Assembly (NCBI RefSeq): GCF_023716565.1
Contig: NZ_CP071848.1
Coordinates: forward strand, 248,001-312,000
Direction: 5' to 3'
Origin: Vibrio sp. SCSIO 43136
GTDB taxonomy: Bacteria; Pseudomonadota; Gammaproteobacteria; Enterobacterales; Vibrionaceae
DNA: 64,000 nt
Part shown: piece after piece, positions 36,676-46,890 of the stretch
Numbering within the stretch: position 1 is the stretch's first letter
Layout of the letters: each line of letters begins with the position of its first letter
Position numbers and translations under genes: made by a program
The notes under the pieces: generated by a model
What the model was told of the DNA's origin: nothing
Seen by the model: only the letters and a program-made list of their open reading frames with translations
Database searches by the model: none

Positions 36676-36725
36676 ACCTTAAACTTACTAGGGCTTATTC
36701 ATCTTTCAAATAGCCTGATAACGCC

Positions 36726-36749
36726 ATCGCTTTTTTAAGCGATAGTTTT
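36726..36749 (+). terminator. Small hairpin with T-rich flank before fusA
   Basis: ATCGCTT (36726-36732), loop TTTT, AAGCGAT (36737-36743), then AGTTTTG. Possibly a weak attenuator reducing flow from rpsG into fusA. Confidence 0.4.
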
Positions 36750-36803
36750 GTATTTGAAACATTAATAATTCCTACTAACTGTTCTAAGAACTGAGGATGC
36801 AAA

Positions 36804-38900
36804 GTGGCTCGCAAAACCCCTATCGAGCGTTACCGTAATATCGGTATCTGTGCTCACGTGGATGCAGGTAAAACCACCACAACTGAGCGTATTCTGTTCT
36901 ACACCGGCCTTTCTCACAAAATTGGTGAAGTTCACGATGGTGCAGCAACCATGGACTGGATGGAGCAGGAGCAAGAGCGTGGTATCACAATCACCTCAGC
37001 TGCGACGACTACCTTCTGGCGTGGTATGGAAGCTCAATTCCAAGATCACCGCGTAAACATCATCGATACCCCAGGACACGTTGACTTTACTATCGAAGTA
37101 GAGCGTTCTTTGCGCGTGCTTGATGGTGCAGTAGTTGTATTCTGTGGCTCATCTGGTGTTGAACCTCAATCTGAAACCGTATGGCGTCAAGCAGACAAAT
37201 ACAGCGTTCCTCGCATGGTATTTGTTAACAAGATGGACCGTGCAGGTGCAGACTTCCTACGTGTTGTAGACCAAATTAAAGATCGTCTGGGTGCGAACCC
37301 TGTTCCAATCCAGCTAAACATTGGTGCGGAAGATGACTTCAAAGGTGTTATCGACCTTATCAAGATGAAAGCGATCAACTGGAATGAAGCCGACCAAGGC
37401 ATGTCTTTCACTTACGAAGACATTCCAGCGGATATGCAAGAAGAAGCGGAAGAGTGGCGCAACAACCTAGTTGAAGCGGCAGCGGAAGCAAGTGAAGAAC
37501 TGATGGATAAATACCTTGAAGAAGGTGAACTATCAGAAGCTGAGATCAAACAAGCACTTCGTACTCGTACTCTAAACAACGAAATCGTACTGGCCACTTG
37601 TGGTAGTGCGTTCAAAAACAAAGGTGTACAAGCGGTACTGGATGCAGTGATCGAATTCCTCCCTTCTCCGGTTGACGTTCCAGCGATTAAAGGCGTTGAC
37701 GAAAGCGAGAACGAAGTAGAGCGTCATGCTGATGATAACGAACCGTTCTCAGCGCTTGCGTTCAAAATTGCGACTGACCCGTTTGTTGGCACGCTAACCT
37801 TCATGCGCGTTTACTCTGGTGTTGTAAATTCCGGTGATACGGTCTACAACTCAGTTAAGGAAAAACGTGAACGTTTCGGTCGTATCGTACAGATGCACTC
37901 AAACAAGCGTGAAGAAGTTAAAGAAGTTCGTGCGGGTGATATCGCAGCAGCGATCGGTCTCAAAGAAGTGACAACAGGTGACACCCTGTGTGACCAGAAC
38001 CACAAAGTGATTCTTGAGCGCATGGAATTCCCTGAGCCAGTAATTCAGATCGCTGTAGAGCCACGCTCGAAAGCAGACCAAGAAAAAATGGGTATTGCTC
38101 TAGGAAAACTAGCGGCAGAAGATCCATCGTTCCGTGTGGAAACCGATGACGAAACAGGCCAAACCCTGATTTCAGGTATGGGTGAACTTCACCTAGACAT
38201 CATCGTTGACCGTATGAAGCGTGAATTTAGTGTTGATTGTAACGTGGGTAAACCGCAAGTTGCATACCGTGAAACCATTCGCGGCAACACAGAAGCTGAA
38301 GGCAAATTTGTTCGTCAATCAGGTGGTCGCGGTCAATACGGTCATGTATGGCTGAAGATTGAACCATCAGAACCTGGCGAAGGGTTTGTTTTTGTAGACG
38401 AGATCGTTGGTGGTGTGGTTCCTAAGGAATACATCAGCTCGGTATCGAAAGGTATCGAGGAGCAAATGAACAACGGTGTGCTTGCTGGCTATCCAATGCT
38501 GGATATTAAAGCAACGCTATACGATGGTTCATACCACGATGTCGACTCAAACGAGATGGCGTTTAAGATCGCTGGCTCGATGGCATTTAGAAAGGGTGCG
38601 CTTGAAGCTCAACCAGTAATTCTAGAGCCAATGATGAAAGTAGAAGTAACCACTCCAGAAGACTGGATGGGCGATGTTGTTGGTGACCTTAACCGTCGCC
38701 GCGGCATTATCGAAGGTATGGACGAGGGTACCGCTGGCCTGAAGATTATTCGTGCACAGGTGCCGTTGTCCGTTATGTTCGGTTACGCAACAGACCTACG
38801 TTCAGCGACGCAAGGACGTGCTTCTTACTCGATGGAATTCAGCGAGTATGCAGAAGTACCGAAAAACGTTGCGGATGCTATTATTGCAGAACGTGGTTAA
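36804..38900 (+). CDS. fusA: Elongation factor G
   Basis: Translational GTPase that drives translocation and, with RRF, ribosome recycling. 698 aa from GTG 36804 (GAGGATGC upstream). G1 [16 protein letters not shown]2 with [12 protein letters not shown]3 DTPGHVDF, G4 [10 protein letters not shown]. Domains II to V follow; domain IV carries [14 protein letters not shown]. The loop segment usually changed in fusidic-acid resistance shows no obvious break. Confidence 0.98.
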   Translation: MARKTPIERYRNIGICAHVDAGKTTTTERILFYTGLSHKIGEVHDGAATMDWMEQEQERGITITSAATTTFWRGMEAQFQDHRVNIIDTPGHVDFTIEVERSLRVLDGAVVVFCGSSGVEPQSETVWRQADKYSVPRMVFVNKMDRAGADFLRVVDQIKDRLGANPVPIQLNIGAEDDFKGVIDLIKMKAINWNEADQGMSFTYEDIPADMQEEAEEWRNNLVEAAAEASEELMDKYLEEGELSEAEIKQALRTRTLNNEIVLATCGSAFKNKGVQAVLDAVIEFLPSPVDVPAIKGVDESENEVERHADDNEPFSALAFKIATDPFVGTLTFMRVYSGVVNSGDTVYNSVKEKRERFGRIVQMHSNKREEVKEVRAGDIAAAIGLKEVTTGDTLCDQNHKVILERMEFPEPVIQIAVEPRSKADQEKMGIALGKLAAEDPSFRVETDDETGQTLISGMGELHLDIIVDRMKREFSVDCNVGKPQVAYRETIRGNTEAEGKFVRQSGGRGQYGHVWLKIEPSEPGEGFVFVDEIVGGVVPKEYISSVSKGIEEQMNNGVLAGYPMLDIKATLYDGSYHDVDSNEMAFKIAGSMAFRKGALEAQPVILEPMMKVEVTTPEDWMGDVVGDLNRRRGIIEGMDEGTAGLKIIRAQVPLSVMFGYATDLRSATQGRASYSMEFSEYAEVPKNVADAIIAERG

Positions 38901-39019
38901 TCGTTATTTGATTAATAACGAACCTATTGCGTTGATGAGAGTTGACGCATAAAATAGCAAATTCTGGCGCGCCTCGGAGCTGAATTCGGGGCGAATCATA
39001 ACTAGGAAGGAACACGATC

Positions 39020-40204
39020 GTGTCTAAAGAAAAATTTGAACGTACTAAACCGCACGTTAACGTTGGTACTATCGGCCACGTTGACCACGGTAAAACAACT
39101 CTAACTGCTGCAATCTGTACTACTCTAGCTAAAGTGTACGGCGGTGAAGCGAAAGACTTCGCATCTATCGATAACGCTCCAGAAGAGCGTGAGCGCGGTA
39201 TCACAATCGCAACTTCTCACGTTGAGTACGACACTCCAACTCGTCACTACGCACACGTAGACTGCCCAGGACACGCCGATTACGTTAAAAACATGATCAC
39301 TGGTGCTGCGCAAATGGACGGTGGTATCCTAGTAGTAGCTGCGACTGACGGCCCAATGCCTCAGACTCGTGAGCACATCCTACTTGGCCGTCAGGTTGGT
39401 ATCCCATACATCATCGTATTCATGAACAAATGTGACATGGTTGACGATGAAGAACTACTAGAACTAGTAGAAATGGAAGTTCGTGAACTTCTTTCTGAGT
39501 ACGAATTCCCAGGCGACGACCTACCAGTAATCCAAGGTTCTGCTCTTGGTGCACTAAACGGCGAAAAACAATGGGAAGACAAGATCGTTGAGCTAGCTGA
39601 AGCTCTAGATTCTTACATCCCAGAGCCAGAGCGTGCTGTAGACCAGCCGTTCCTAATGCCAATCGAAGACGTATTCTCGATCCAAGGTCGTGGTACTGTT
39701 GTAACTGGTCGTATCGAGCGCGGTATCCTAACTGTAGGTGACGAAGTAGAAATCGTAGGTATCAAAGAGACTACAACTACTACTTGTACTGGTGTTGAGA
39801 TGTTCCGTAAGCTTCTTGACGAAGGTCGTGCTGGTGAGAACGTTGGTGCACTTCTACGTGGTACTAAGCGTGACGAAGTTGAGCGTGGTCAAGTTCTTGC
39901 AGCTCCTGGCTCAATCAACCCACACACTAAGTTCGAGTCTGAAGTATACGTACTTTCTAAAGACGAAGGCGGCCGTCACACTCCTTTCTTCAAAGGCTAC
40001 CGTCCACAGTTCTACTTCCGTACTACGGACGTAACTGGTGACATCCAGCTTCCAGAAGGCGTTGAAATGGTAATGCCAGGTGATAACGTTCAAATGACTG
40101 TTACACTAATCGCTCCAATCGCTATGGACGAAGGCCTACGTTTCGCTATCCGTGAAGGTGGCCGTACTGTAGGTGCTGGTGTTGTTGCTAAGATCTTCGA
40201 CTAA
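39020..40204 (+). CDS. tuf: Elongation factor Tu
   Basis: GTPase that delivers aminoacyl-tRNA to the ribosome. 394 aa from GTG 39020 with AGGAAGGAACAC upstream. G1 [10 protein letters not shown] (18-27), G2 [13 protein letters not shown]3 DCPGHADY, G4 NKCDMVD. The codon usage is very strongly biased. The 119-bp leader contains CGTTATT/AATAACG and CGCCTCG/CGGGGCG hairpin-forming sequences. This is the str-operon copy; vibrios usually have a second tuf elsewhere. Confidence 0.98.
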   Translation: MSKEKFERTKPHVNVGTIGHVDHGKTTLTAAICTTLAKVYGGEAKDFASIDNAPEERERGITIATSHVEYDTPTRHYAHVDCPGHADYVKNMITGAAQMDGGILVVAATDGPMPQTREHILLGRQVGIPYIIVFMNKCDMVDDEELLELVEMEVRELLSEYEFPGDDLPVIQGSALGALNGEKQWEDKIVELAEALDSYIPEPERAVDQPFLMPIEDVFSIQGRGTVVTGRIERGILTVGDEVEIVGIKETTTTTCTGVEMFRKLLDEGRAGENVGALLRGTKRDEVERGQVLAAPGSINPHTKFESEVYVLSKDEGGRHTPFFKGYRPQFYFRTTDVTGDIQLPEGVEMVMPGDNVQMTVTLIAPIAMDEGLRFAIREGGRTVGAGVVAKIFD

Positions 40205-40500
40205 TATTTAGTTGAATCTTGCACGCTTCTTCGTAAGAAGAACACGCATCTGAAAAAGGGGAGCTTCGGCTCTCCTTTTTTGATCTCGACAGTCGGCCAA
40301 CGGACGCTTCGCTTACGGTAATCGGCGAAAGTTGTTGACTGAACATCATTAATACATAGAATCCCGTTTCCCGTTTCCCGTTTCCCGTTTCCCGTTTCCC
40401 GTTTCCCGTTTCCCGTTTCCCGTTTCCCGTTTCCCGTTTCCCGTTTCCCGTTTCCCGTTTCCCGTTTCCCGTTTCCCGTTTCCCGTTTCCCGTTTCCCAT
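40201..40500 (-). other. Speculative ORF reading through the tandem repeat
   Basis: ATG at 40500 (minus) is 8 nt after AAGGAGG (40509-40515), a near-perfect ribosome-binding site, and opens a 99-codon frame: about 46 residues of repeated ETGNGKR and a unique tail ([20 protein letters not shown]...). All three frames of the repeat are open, so a change in copy number would switch the tail. The tail is antisense to the tuf terminator and has no recognisable domain. More likely chance than a gene. Confidence 0.12.
40254..40281 (+). terminator. Rho-independent terminator of the str operon
   Basis: AAAAAGGGGAGC, loop TTCG, GCTCTCCTTTTTT. A smaller hairpin, CTTCTT-CGT-AAGAAG, precedes it at 40226-40240. 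Confidence 0.9.
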
Positions 40501-40506
40501 TTCCCA
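40363..40506. repeat. 7-bp tandem repeat, CCCGTTT x19 plus variant CCCATTT
   Basis: Nineteen perfect copies of CCCGTTT run from 40363 to 40495, then one CCCATTT (40496-40502) and a terminal CCCA. On the minus strand the unit is AAACGGG, giving GGG tracts every 7 nt. It lies in the 399-bp tuf-bfd gap, 80 bp after the tuf terminator and 100 bp before bfd. The near-perfect identity of the copies implies recent expansion and probable length variation by slippage. The rest of the gap holds the tuf terminator and the bfd promoter region. Confidence 0.97.
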
Positions 40507-40551
40507 GCCCTCCTTATAACCAACCATTCTAAAATTTACAAAACTGTAACT

Positions 40552-40570
40552 AGCAATGCGAACCATTACC
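40552..40570 (+). promoter_or_regulatory. Candidate Fur box at the bfd promoter
   Basis: AGCAATGCGAACCATTACC matches the 19-bp Fur consensus at 12 of 19 positions by my alignment and ends 33 bp before the bfd start, near a possible -10 TACACT (40574-40579). Fur or iron control of bfd is known in other gammaproteobacteria. Confidence 0.35.
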
Positions 40571-40603
40571 ATTTACACTAAGTGTGTTCGGTAAGGAGTT
40601 TGT

Positions 40604-40801
40604 ATGATTGTTTGTGTATGTCACCGTGTATCAGATAAATTGATTCGCCAGATGGTGACAGAGAAAGGTTTTTCAAGTGTACGTGCTATTCGAGAAGTTA
40701 CTCCTCTTGGCTCTCAATGTGGCAAATGCGTACCGATGGCCAAAGCCATCATCAATGAAACCAACGACAAACTCTCCGCTCAATACCAACAAGCTGGATA
40801 A
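40604..40801 (+). CDS. bfd: Bacterioferritin-associated ferredoxin
   Basis: [2Fe-2S] protein that docks on bacterioferritin and reduces its iron for release. 65 aa. Cluster ligands: Cys4-x-Cys6 and Cys39-x2-Cys42 (MIVCVCHRV and GSQCGKCVP). AAGGAG precedes ATG 40604. It is 94 bp upstream of bfr, with two hairpins in between. Confidence 0.95.
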   Translation: MIVCVCHRVSDKLIRQMVTEKGFSSVRAIREVTPLGSQCGKCVPMAKAIINETNDKLSAQYQQAG

Positions 40802-40817
40802 TAGTTCTGAAAATTAT

Positions 40818-40878
40818 CCAATAAACATTGGCGTTTTTTTTGACTCTTCTTAAGAGGCTTCTACATTTATAAGAAGCC
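40818..40878 (+). other. Two hairpins between bfd and bfr
   Basis: CCAAT-AAAC-ATTGG (40818-40831) is followed by CG and eight T (40834-40841), a short intrinsic-terminator shape. GGCTTCT (40856-40862) pairs with AGAAGCC (40872-40878) just before the bfr ribosome-binding site (GAGGAGG). They may set the Bfd:Bfr ratio. Confidence 0.45.
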
Positions 40879-40895
40879 AAGAGGAGGGCTTAGTC

Positions 40896-41372
40896 ATGAA
40901 AGGCGATCCAAAAATCATAGAACATCTCAATATCATATTGGGCAACGAACTTGTTGCGATTAACCAATACTTCCTTCACGCCCGCATGTACAAAGATTGG
41001 GGGCTCAAACACCTCGCCGATAAGGAATATCACGAATCCATCGATGAGATGAAACACGCTGACCACCTTATTGAACGTATTCTTTTTCTGGAAGGGCTCC
41101 CTAATTTGCAAGATCTAGGCAAATTGATGATAGGGGAAGACACCAAAGAAATGCTCGAATGCGACCTCAAGTTAGAGATGGCGGCTATTCCTGATCTTCA
41201 AGAGGCAATTGCTTACGCAGAAAGCATACGAGACTACGTTTCTCGCGACTTGTTCCAAGATATTCTAGAAGATGAAGAAGAGCATGTAGATTGGCTGGAA
41301 ACTCAGCTTGGTCTTATCGAGCTTACTGGCATCGAAAATTATCTTCAAGCACAGTTTGTCGATGAAGAGTAG
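40896..41372 (+). CDS. bfr: Bacterioferritin
   Basis: 24-mer iron storage protein with ferroxidase sites and inter-subunit haem. 158 aa. Met52 (DEMKHAD) is the haem ligand; ferroxidase residues are Glu18, Glu51, His54, a central Glu of the [11 protein letters not shown] helix, and Glu/His of [10 protein letters not shown]. Partner of bfd upstream. Confidence 0.96.
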   Translation: MKGDPKIIEHLNIILGNELVAINQYFLHARMYKDWGLKHLADKEYHESIDEMKHADHLIERILFLEGLPNLQDLGKLMIGEDTKEMLECDLKLEMAAIPDLQEAIAYAESIRDYVSRDLFQDILEDEEEHVDWLETQLGLIELTGIENYLQAQFVDEE

Positions 41373-41384
41373 TTTGCAAATTCT

Positions 41385-41409
41385 CACTCCCTTATTCGAT
41401 AGGGGAGTG
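41385..41409 (+). terminator. Hairpin after bfr
   Basis: CACTCCC (41385-41391) with GGGAGTG (41403-41409), loop 11 nt, 12 nt after the bfr stop; no U-tract. Possible weak terminator or stabiliser. Confidence 0.35.
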
Positions 41410-41492
41410 GGATCATTCCGCTTTCCTTACTTTGCTCAAACATCCCCAAATCCAATCGCTTAAATTTGCTTCGATTAATTTTCAAACAGACC

Positions 41493-41520
41493 TTGCAACC
41501 GAAACTGTGATCTGTATAAT
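41493..41520 (+). promoter_or_regulatory. Promoter of the S10 operon
   Basis: TTGCAA (41493-41498), 16-bp spacer, TATAAT (41515-41520), then GC-rich GCTCGCC. It leaves a leader of about 260 nt before rpsJ. Confidence 0.75.
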
Positions 41521-41526
41521 GCTCGC

Positions 41527-42098
<572 letters not shown>

Positions 42099-42112
42099 GG
42101 GAGATTAGAATA

Positions 42113-42742
42113 ATGATTGGTCTAGTCGGACGTAAAGTGGGTATGACCCGCGTATTTACCGAAGAAGGCGTTTCTATCCCTGTAACAGTTGTTGAGGTAG
42201 AAGCTAACCGTGTAACTCAAGTACGTACTCTTGAGCAAGACGGCTACGCTGCTATCCAGGTAACTGCAGGCGCTAAGAAAGCTAACCGTGTATCTAAGCC
42301 AGAAGCTGGTCACTTTGCGAAAGCAGGTGTTGAAGCGGGCCGCGGTCTTTGGGAATTCCGTTTAGAAAACGGCGAAGAGTTCGAAGTTGGCGCTGAGCTA
42401 ACTGTTGAACTATTCAACGAAACTAAAAAAGTAGACGTTACTGGTACATCTAAAGGTAAAGGCTTCCAAGGCGCTGTTAAGCGTTGGAACTTCTCTACTC
42501 AAGATATGACTCACGGTAACTCATTGTCTCACCGTGCACCGGGTTCAATTGGCCAATGTCAAACTCCAGGTCGCGTGTTTAAAGGCAAGAAAATGGCAGG
42601 TCACATGGGTGCTGAGCGTGTAACGACTCAAAACCTAGAGATCGTACGTGTTGACGCTGAGCGCAACCTGCTTCTTATTAAAGGTGCAGTACCAGGCGCA
42701 ACTGGCGGTAACGTGATCGTTAAACCAGCTGTTAAAGCATAA
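42113..42742 (+). CDS. rplC: 50S ribosomal protein L3
   Basis: Early 23S rRNA-binding protein near the peptidyl transferase centre. 209 aa. Contains the [14 protein letters not shown] loop and [19 protein letters not shown] extension; the Gln methylated by PrmB lies in this extension. Confidence 0.99.
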   Translation: MIGLVGRKVGMTRVFTEEGVSIPVTVVEVEANRVTQVRTLEQDGYAAIQVTAGAKKANRVSKPEAGHFAKAGVEAGRGLWEFRLENGEEFEVGAELTVELFNETKKVDVTGTSKGKGFQGAVKRWNFSTQDMTHGNSLSHRAPGSIGQCQTPGRVFKGKKMAGHMGAERVTTQNLEIVRVDAERNLLLIKGAVPGATGGNVIVKPAVKA

Positions 42743-42759
42743 CGTCTCAGGAGTAAGTA

Positions 42760-43362
42760 ATGGAACTAATGGTTAAAGGTGCTGATGCACTAACTGTTTC
42801 CGAAACTACTTTCGGACGTGAGTTTAACGAAGCTCTTGTACACCAAGTAGTTGTTGCGTACGCAGCAGGTGCTCGTCAAGGTACTCGTGCTCAAAAAACG
42901 CGTTCAGAAGTATCTGGCGGTGGCGCTAAGCCATGGCGTCAAAAAGGTACTGGCCGTGCACGTGCTGGTACAATTCGTAGCCCAATCTGGCGTACAGGTG
43001 GTGTTACTTTTGCTGCGAAACCACAAGATCACAGCGTTAAAGTAAACAAGAAAATGTACCGTGGTGCTATGAAGAGCATTCTTTCTGAGCTAGTTCGTCA
43101 AGAGCGTCTAATCGTTGTTGATAACTTCTCAGTAGAAGCACCAAAAACTAAAGAGCTAGTAGCTAAGCTTAAAGAACTTGAGCTTAACGATGTTCTAATC
43201 GTAACTGGCGAAGTAGACGAAAATCTATTCTTAGCTGCTCGTAACCTATACAAAGTTGACGCACGTGACGTTGCTGGTGTTGATCCAGTATCTCTAGTTG
43301 CATTTGACAAGGTTCTTATGACTGCTGAAGCAGTTAAGCAAGTTGAGGAGATGCTAGCATGA
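42760..43362 (+). CDS. rplD: 50S ribosomal protein L4
   Basis: Exit-tunnel protein and, in gammaproteobacteria, the autogenous repressor of the S10 operon through its leader. 200 aa. The tunnel loop includes [19 protein letters not shown], intact. Overlaps rplW by 4 bp. Confidence 0.99.
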   Translation: MELMVKGADALTVSETTFGREFNEALVHQVVVAYAAGARQGTRAQKTRSEVSGGGAKPWRQKGTGRARAGTIRSPIWRTGGVTFAAKPQDHSVKVNKKMYRGAMKSILSELVRQERLIVVDNFSVEAPKTKELVAKLKELELNDVLIVTGEVDENLFLAARNLYKVDARDVAGVDPVSLVAFDKVLMTAEAVKQVEEMLA

Positions 43363-43661
43363 TCACTGAAGAACGTATCCTAAAAGTTCTACGTGCTCCG
43401 CACATCTCTGAAAAAGCAACTATGGCTGCTGAGAAAGCGAACACTATCGTTTTCAAAGTATCTATCGATGCTACTAAGAAAGAGATCAAAGCAGCTGTAG
43501 AAAAGCTATTTGAAGTTGAAGTTAAGTCTGTAAATACTCTTATCACTAAGGGTAAGACCAAACGTCAAGGTCTACGCCAAGGTCGTCGTTCAGACGTTAA
43601 GAAAGCGTACGTTACTTTGAAAGAAGGTCAAGATCTTGACTTCGTTGGCGGCGCGGAATAA
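43359..43661 (+). CDS. rplW: 50S ribosomal protein L23
   Basis: Tunnel-exit protein and docking site for trigger factor and SRP. 100 aa. [20 protein letters not shown] opens the fold; the Glu of the exposed loop sits in [14 protein letters not shown]. Starts inside the rplD stop (ATGA). Confidence 0.99.
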   Translation: MITEERILKVLRAPHISEKATMAAEKANTIVFKVSIDATKKEIKAAVEKLFEVEVKSVNTLITKGKTKRQGLRQGRRSDVKKAYVTLKEGQDLDFVGGAE

Positions 43662-43677
43662 CAGGAGTAGTTAAACA

Positions 43678-44502
43678 ATGGCTATTGTTAAATGTAAGCC
43701 GACTTCCCCTGGTCGTCGTCACGTAGTTAAAGTTGTTAACGCTGACCTTCACAAAGGTAAGCCATACGCTCCACTTCTAGAGAAAAACTCTAAGAATGGT
43801 GGTCGTAACAACAACGGTCGTATTACAGTACGTCACATCGGCGGCGGTCATAAGCACCACTACCGTGTAATTGACTTCAAACGTCAAAAAGACGGTATCC
43901 CAGCGACAGTTGAGCGCCTGGAATACGATCCAAACCGTAGTGCAAACATTGCACTAGTTCTATACAAAGACGGTGAGCGTCGTTACATCATTGCACCTAA
44001 AGGTGTAAATGCTGGTGACGTAATCCAGTCTGGTGTTGATGCGCCAATCAAAGCAGGTAACACTCTGCCGATGCGTAACATCCCAGTGGGTTCTACTGTT
44101 CACTGTGTTGAGCTTAAGCCTGGTAAAGGTGCTCAGCTAGCACGTTCTGCTGGTGCGTACGTACAAATCGTTGCTCGCGACGGTGCATACGTAACAATCC
44201 GTCTACGTTCTGGCGAGATGCGCAAAGTTCTTTCTGAAGGTCGTGCAACGATCGGTGAAGTTGGTAACTCTGAGCACATGCTACGTGAACTAGGTAAAGC
44301 TGGTGCTTCACGCTGGCGCGGCGTACGTCCAACCGTACGTGGTGTAGTAATGAACCCAGTAGACCACCCACACGGTGGTGGTGAAGGCCGTACTTCTGGT
44401 GGTCGTCACCCAGTATCTCCTTGGGGTCAGCCAACTAAAGGCTTTAAGACTCGCAAGAACAAGCGCACTGACAAGTACATCGTACGTCGTCGTAACAAGT
44501 AA
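43678..44502 (+). CDS. rplB: 50S ribosomal protein L2
   Basis: Core large-subunit protein essential for subunit joining and peptidyl transferase activity. 274 aa. The conserved catalytic-region His lies in [19 protein letters not shown]-terminus [18 protein letters not shown]. Confidence 0.99.
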   Translation: MAIVKCKPTSPGRRHVVKVVNADLHKGKPYAPLLEKNSKNGGRNNNGRITVRHIGGGHKHHYRVIDFKRQKDGIPATVERLEYDPNRSANIALVLYKDGERRYIIAPKGVNAGDVIQSGVDAPIKAGNTLPMRNIPVGSTVHCVELKPGKGAQLARSAGAYVQIVARDGAYVTIRLRSGEMRKVLSEGRATIGEVGNSEHMLRELGKAGASRWRGVRPTVRGVVMNPVDHPHGGGEGRTSGGRHPVSPWGQPTKGFKTRKNKRTDKYIVRRRNK

Positions 44503-44511
44503 TCTATATAA

Positions 44512-44802
<291 letters not shown>

Positions 44803-44812
44803 GGAGTAGATA

Positions 44813-45145
44813 ATGGAAGCTATCGCTAAACATAACTTTGCTCGTATTTCTCCACAGAAAGCTCGCTTAGTTGCGGATCAAATTCGTGGTAAATCTGTAG
44901 ACCAAGCTCTAGAAATTCTGACTTTCAGCAACAAGAAAGCTGCTGATCTAATCAAGAAAGTTCTTGAGTCTGCTATCGCTAACGCGGAGCACAACGAAGG
45001 TGCAGATATCGACGATCTATCAGTCGCTAAAATCTTTGTAGATGAAGGCCCTATCATGAAGCGTATTATGCCTCGTGCTAAAGGTCGTGCGGATCGTATC
45101 TTGAAGCGTTCAAGCCACATCACTGTTGTTGTTGCAGACGCTTAA
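44813..45145 (+). CDS. rplV: 50S ribosomal protein L22
   Basis: Lines the narrow part of the exit tunnel. 110 aa; the tunnel hairpin [20 protein letters not shown] is intact with no insertion of the kind seen in macrolide-resistant forms. Confidence 0.99.
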   Translation: MEAIAKHNFARISPQKARLVADQIRGKSVDQALEILTFSNKKAADLIKKVLESAIANAEHNEGADIDDLSVAKIFVDEGPIMKRIMPRAKGRADRILKRSSHITVVVADA

Positions 45146-45162
45146 GACTAGGAGAGAAAGCA

Positions 45163-45861
45163 ATGGGTCAAAAAGTACATCCTAATGGTATTCGTCTTGG
45201 CATCGTTAAGCCTTGGAATGCTACATGGTTTGCTAACACCAAAGATTTCGCTGACAACCTAGACGGCGACTTCAAGGTACGTCAGTTCCTTACGAGCGAA
45301 CTGAAAAAAGCTTCACTATCACGTATCGTTATCGAGCGTCCTGCTAAGAGCATCCGTGTGACTATTCACACTGCTCGTCCAGGCGTTGTTATCGGTAAGA
45401 AAGGTGAAGACGTTGAGAAGCTACGCGCAGCTGTAGCTAAAATTGCAGGTGTACCAGCGCAAATTAACATCGCTGAAGTACGTAAGCCTGAGCTAGACGC
45501 ACAACTTGTTGGCGACAGCATCGCATCTCAGCTAGAGCGTCGTGTTATGTTCCGTCGCGCTATGAAGCGTGCAGTTCAAAACGCAATGCGTCTGGGTGCT
45601 AAGGGTATCAAAGTAGAAGTAAGCGGTCGTCTAGGCGGCGCTGAAATCGCGCGTACTGAATGGTACCGTGAAGGCCGTGTGCCACTACACACCCTACGTG
45701 CTGACATTGATTACGCAACTTCTTCGGCTCACACTCAATACGGTGTGATCGGCATCAAGACTTGGATCTTCAAAGGTGAAATCCTAGGCGGCATGCCAGC
45801 AGCTAACGCTGTAGAGCCAAAGGCTGACAAGCCTAAGAAGCAGCGTAAGAGCCGTAAGTAA
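45163..45861 (+). CDS. rpsC: 30S ribosomal protein S3
   Basis: mRNA-entry protein with helicase role. 232 aa, KH domain with [18 protein letters not shown] and C-terminal domain; Lys/Arg-rich tail. Confidence 0.99.
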   Translation: MGQKVHPNGIRLGIVKPWNATWFANTKDFADNLDGDFKVRQFLTSELKKASLSRIVIERPAKSIRVTIHTARPGVVIGKKGEDVEKLRAAVAKIAGVPAQINIAEVRKPELDAQLVGDSIASQLERRVMFRRAMKRAVQNAMRLGAKGIKVEVSGRLGGAEIARTEWYREGRVPLHTLRADIDYATSSAHTQYGVIGIKTWIFKGEILGGMPAANAVEPKADKPKKQRKSRK

Positions 45862-45872
45862 GGAGTCTAACG

Positions 45873-46283
45873 ATGCTACAACCAAAACGTACTAAGTTCC
45901 GTAAGGTTCAGACTGGTCGTAACCGTGGTCTAGCTAAAGGTACTGAAGTAAGCTTCGGCGAATTCGGTCTTAAAGCAACTGGCCGTGGTCGTATCACTGC
46001 TCGTCAGATCGAAGCGGCTCGTCGTGCTATGACACGTCACATCAAACGTCAAGGCCAAATCTGGATTCGTATTTTCCCAGACAAGCCAATTACTGAAAAA
46101 CCTCTTGAAGTTCGTCAAGGTAAAGGTAAAGGTAACGTTGAGTACTGGGTTGCACAAATCCAGCCAGGTAAGGTTATGTACGAAATGAACGGCGTATCTG
46201 AAGAGTTGGCACGTGAAGCGTTCCGCCTAGCGGCTCGCAAACTGCCTATCAAAACAACATTTGTAACTAAGCAGGTGATGTAA
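45873..46283 (+). CDS. rplP: 50S ribosomal protein L16
   Basis: Binds near the A site and tRNA elbow. 136 aa. Starts [19 protein letters not shown]; the Arg hydroxylated in E. coli lies in [19 protein letters not shown] GKVMYEM region. Stop overlaps the rpmC start by 1 bp (TAATG). Confidence 0.99.
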   Translation: MLQPKRTKFRKVQTGRNRGLAKGTEVSFGEFGLKATGRGRITARQIEAARRAMTRHIKRQGQIWIRIFPDKPITEKPLEVRQGKGKGNVEYWVAQIQPGKVMYEMNGVSEELAREAFRLAARKLPIKTTFVTKQVM

Positions 46284-46474
46284 TGAAAGCACAAGAGCTA
46301 CGCGAAAAAAGCGTTGAAGAACTTAACGCTGAGCTATTGAATTTGCTACGCGAGCAGTTCAACCTGCGTATGCAGGCTGCAACTGGTCAGCTTCAGCAAA
46401 CTCACACTCTTAAAGCTGTACGTCGTGATATCGCACGTGTTAAAACTGTTTTGACTGAGAAGGCAGGCGCATAA
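46283..46474 (+). CDS. rpmC: 50S ribosomal protein L29
   Basis: Small helical protein at the tunnel exit beside L23. 63 aa, [20 protein letters not shown]. Overlaps rpsQ by 1 bp. Confidence 0.99.
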   Translation: MKAQELREKSVEELNAELLNLLREQFNLRMQAATGQLQQTHTLKAVRRDIARVKTVLTEKAGA

Positions 46475-46728
46475 TGAGCGACAAAATCCGTACTCAACTT
46501 GGTCGTGTTGTTAGCGACAAAGGCGATAAGTCTATCGTTGTTGCTATCGAGCGCATGGTTAAACACCCAATTTACGGCAAGTACGTAAAGCGCACGACTA
46601 AACTACACGCACATGACGAAAACAACGAGTGTGGCCTAGGCGACACTGTTGAAGTTCGTGAATGTCGTCCACTGTCTAAGACTAAGTCTTGGACTCTGGT
46701 ACGCGTAGTAGAAAAAGCGAAATTCTAA
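46474..46728 (+). CDS. rpsQ: 30S ribosomal protein S17
   Basis: Early 16S rRNA-binding OB-fold protein. 84 aa, [19 protein letters not shown] and [20 protein letters not shown]. Last gene of the S10 operon here, followed by a terminator. Confidence 0.99.
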   Translation: MSDKIRTQLGRVVSDKGDKSIVVAIERMVKHPIYGKYVKRTTKLHAHDENNECGLGDTVEVRECRPLSKTKSWTLVRVVEKAKF

Positions 46729-46749
46729 TTTCCTTTTGATACTGCGAAA

Positions 46750-46788
46750 AAGCGGCTCGGAATTTTTTTTTCGAGCCGCTTATTTTTT
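46750..46788 (+). terminator. Terminator between S10 and spc operons
   Basis: AAGCGGCTCG (46750-46759) and CGAGCCGCTT (46772-46781) form a 10-bp perfect stem, followed by A and six T. The loop itself is T-rich. Confidence 0.85.
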
Positions 46789-46814
46789 GTCTACCCAATC
46801 TGAAAAAAGGGTGG

Positions 46815-46829
46815 TACAATTCGCGTCCC
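46815..46829 (+). promoter_or_regulatory. Promoter -10 and discriminator of the spc operon
   Basis: TACAAT (46815-46820) followed after 2 nt by GCGTCCC (46823-46829), the same discriminator as at the str promoter. No good -35 is visible at 16-18 bp, so the element call rests on the -10/discriminator and its place after the terminator. Confidence 0.55.
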
Positions 46830-46890
46830 TTTTAAAGAGGCAGCCGACCCGAGAGGGTCTATTTTTTGTAACATTTAGCGGAGCACTAAC

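Noticed and set aside
40363-40506. CRISPR array
   Set aside because: The units are contiguous with no spacers and only 7 bp long; no cas genes are present.
40188-40572. Two overlapping minus-strand ORFs of 111 and 123 codons through the tandem repeat, as ordinary genes
   Set aside because: They are open only because the 7-bp unit has no stop in any frame. Product is a low-complexity cycle with unrelated tails antisense to tuf terminator. Kept only as a speculative entry from the better-placed ATG at 40500.
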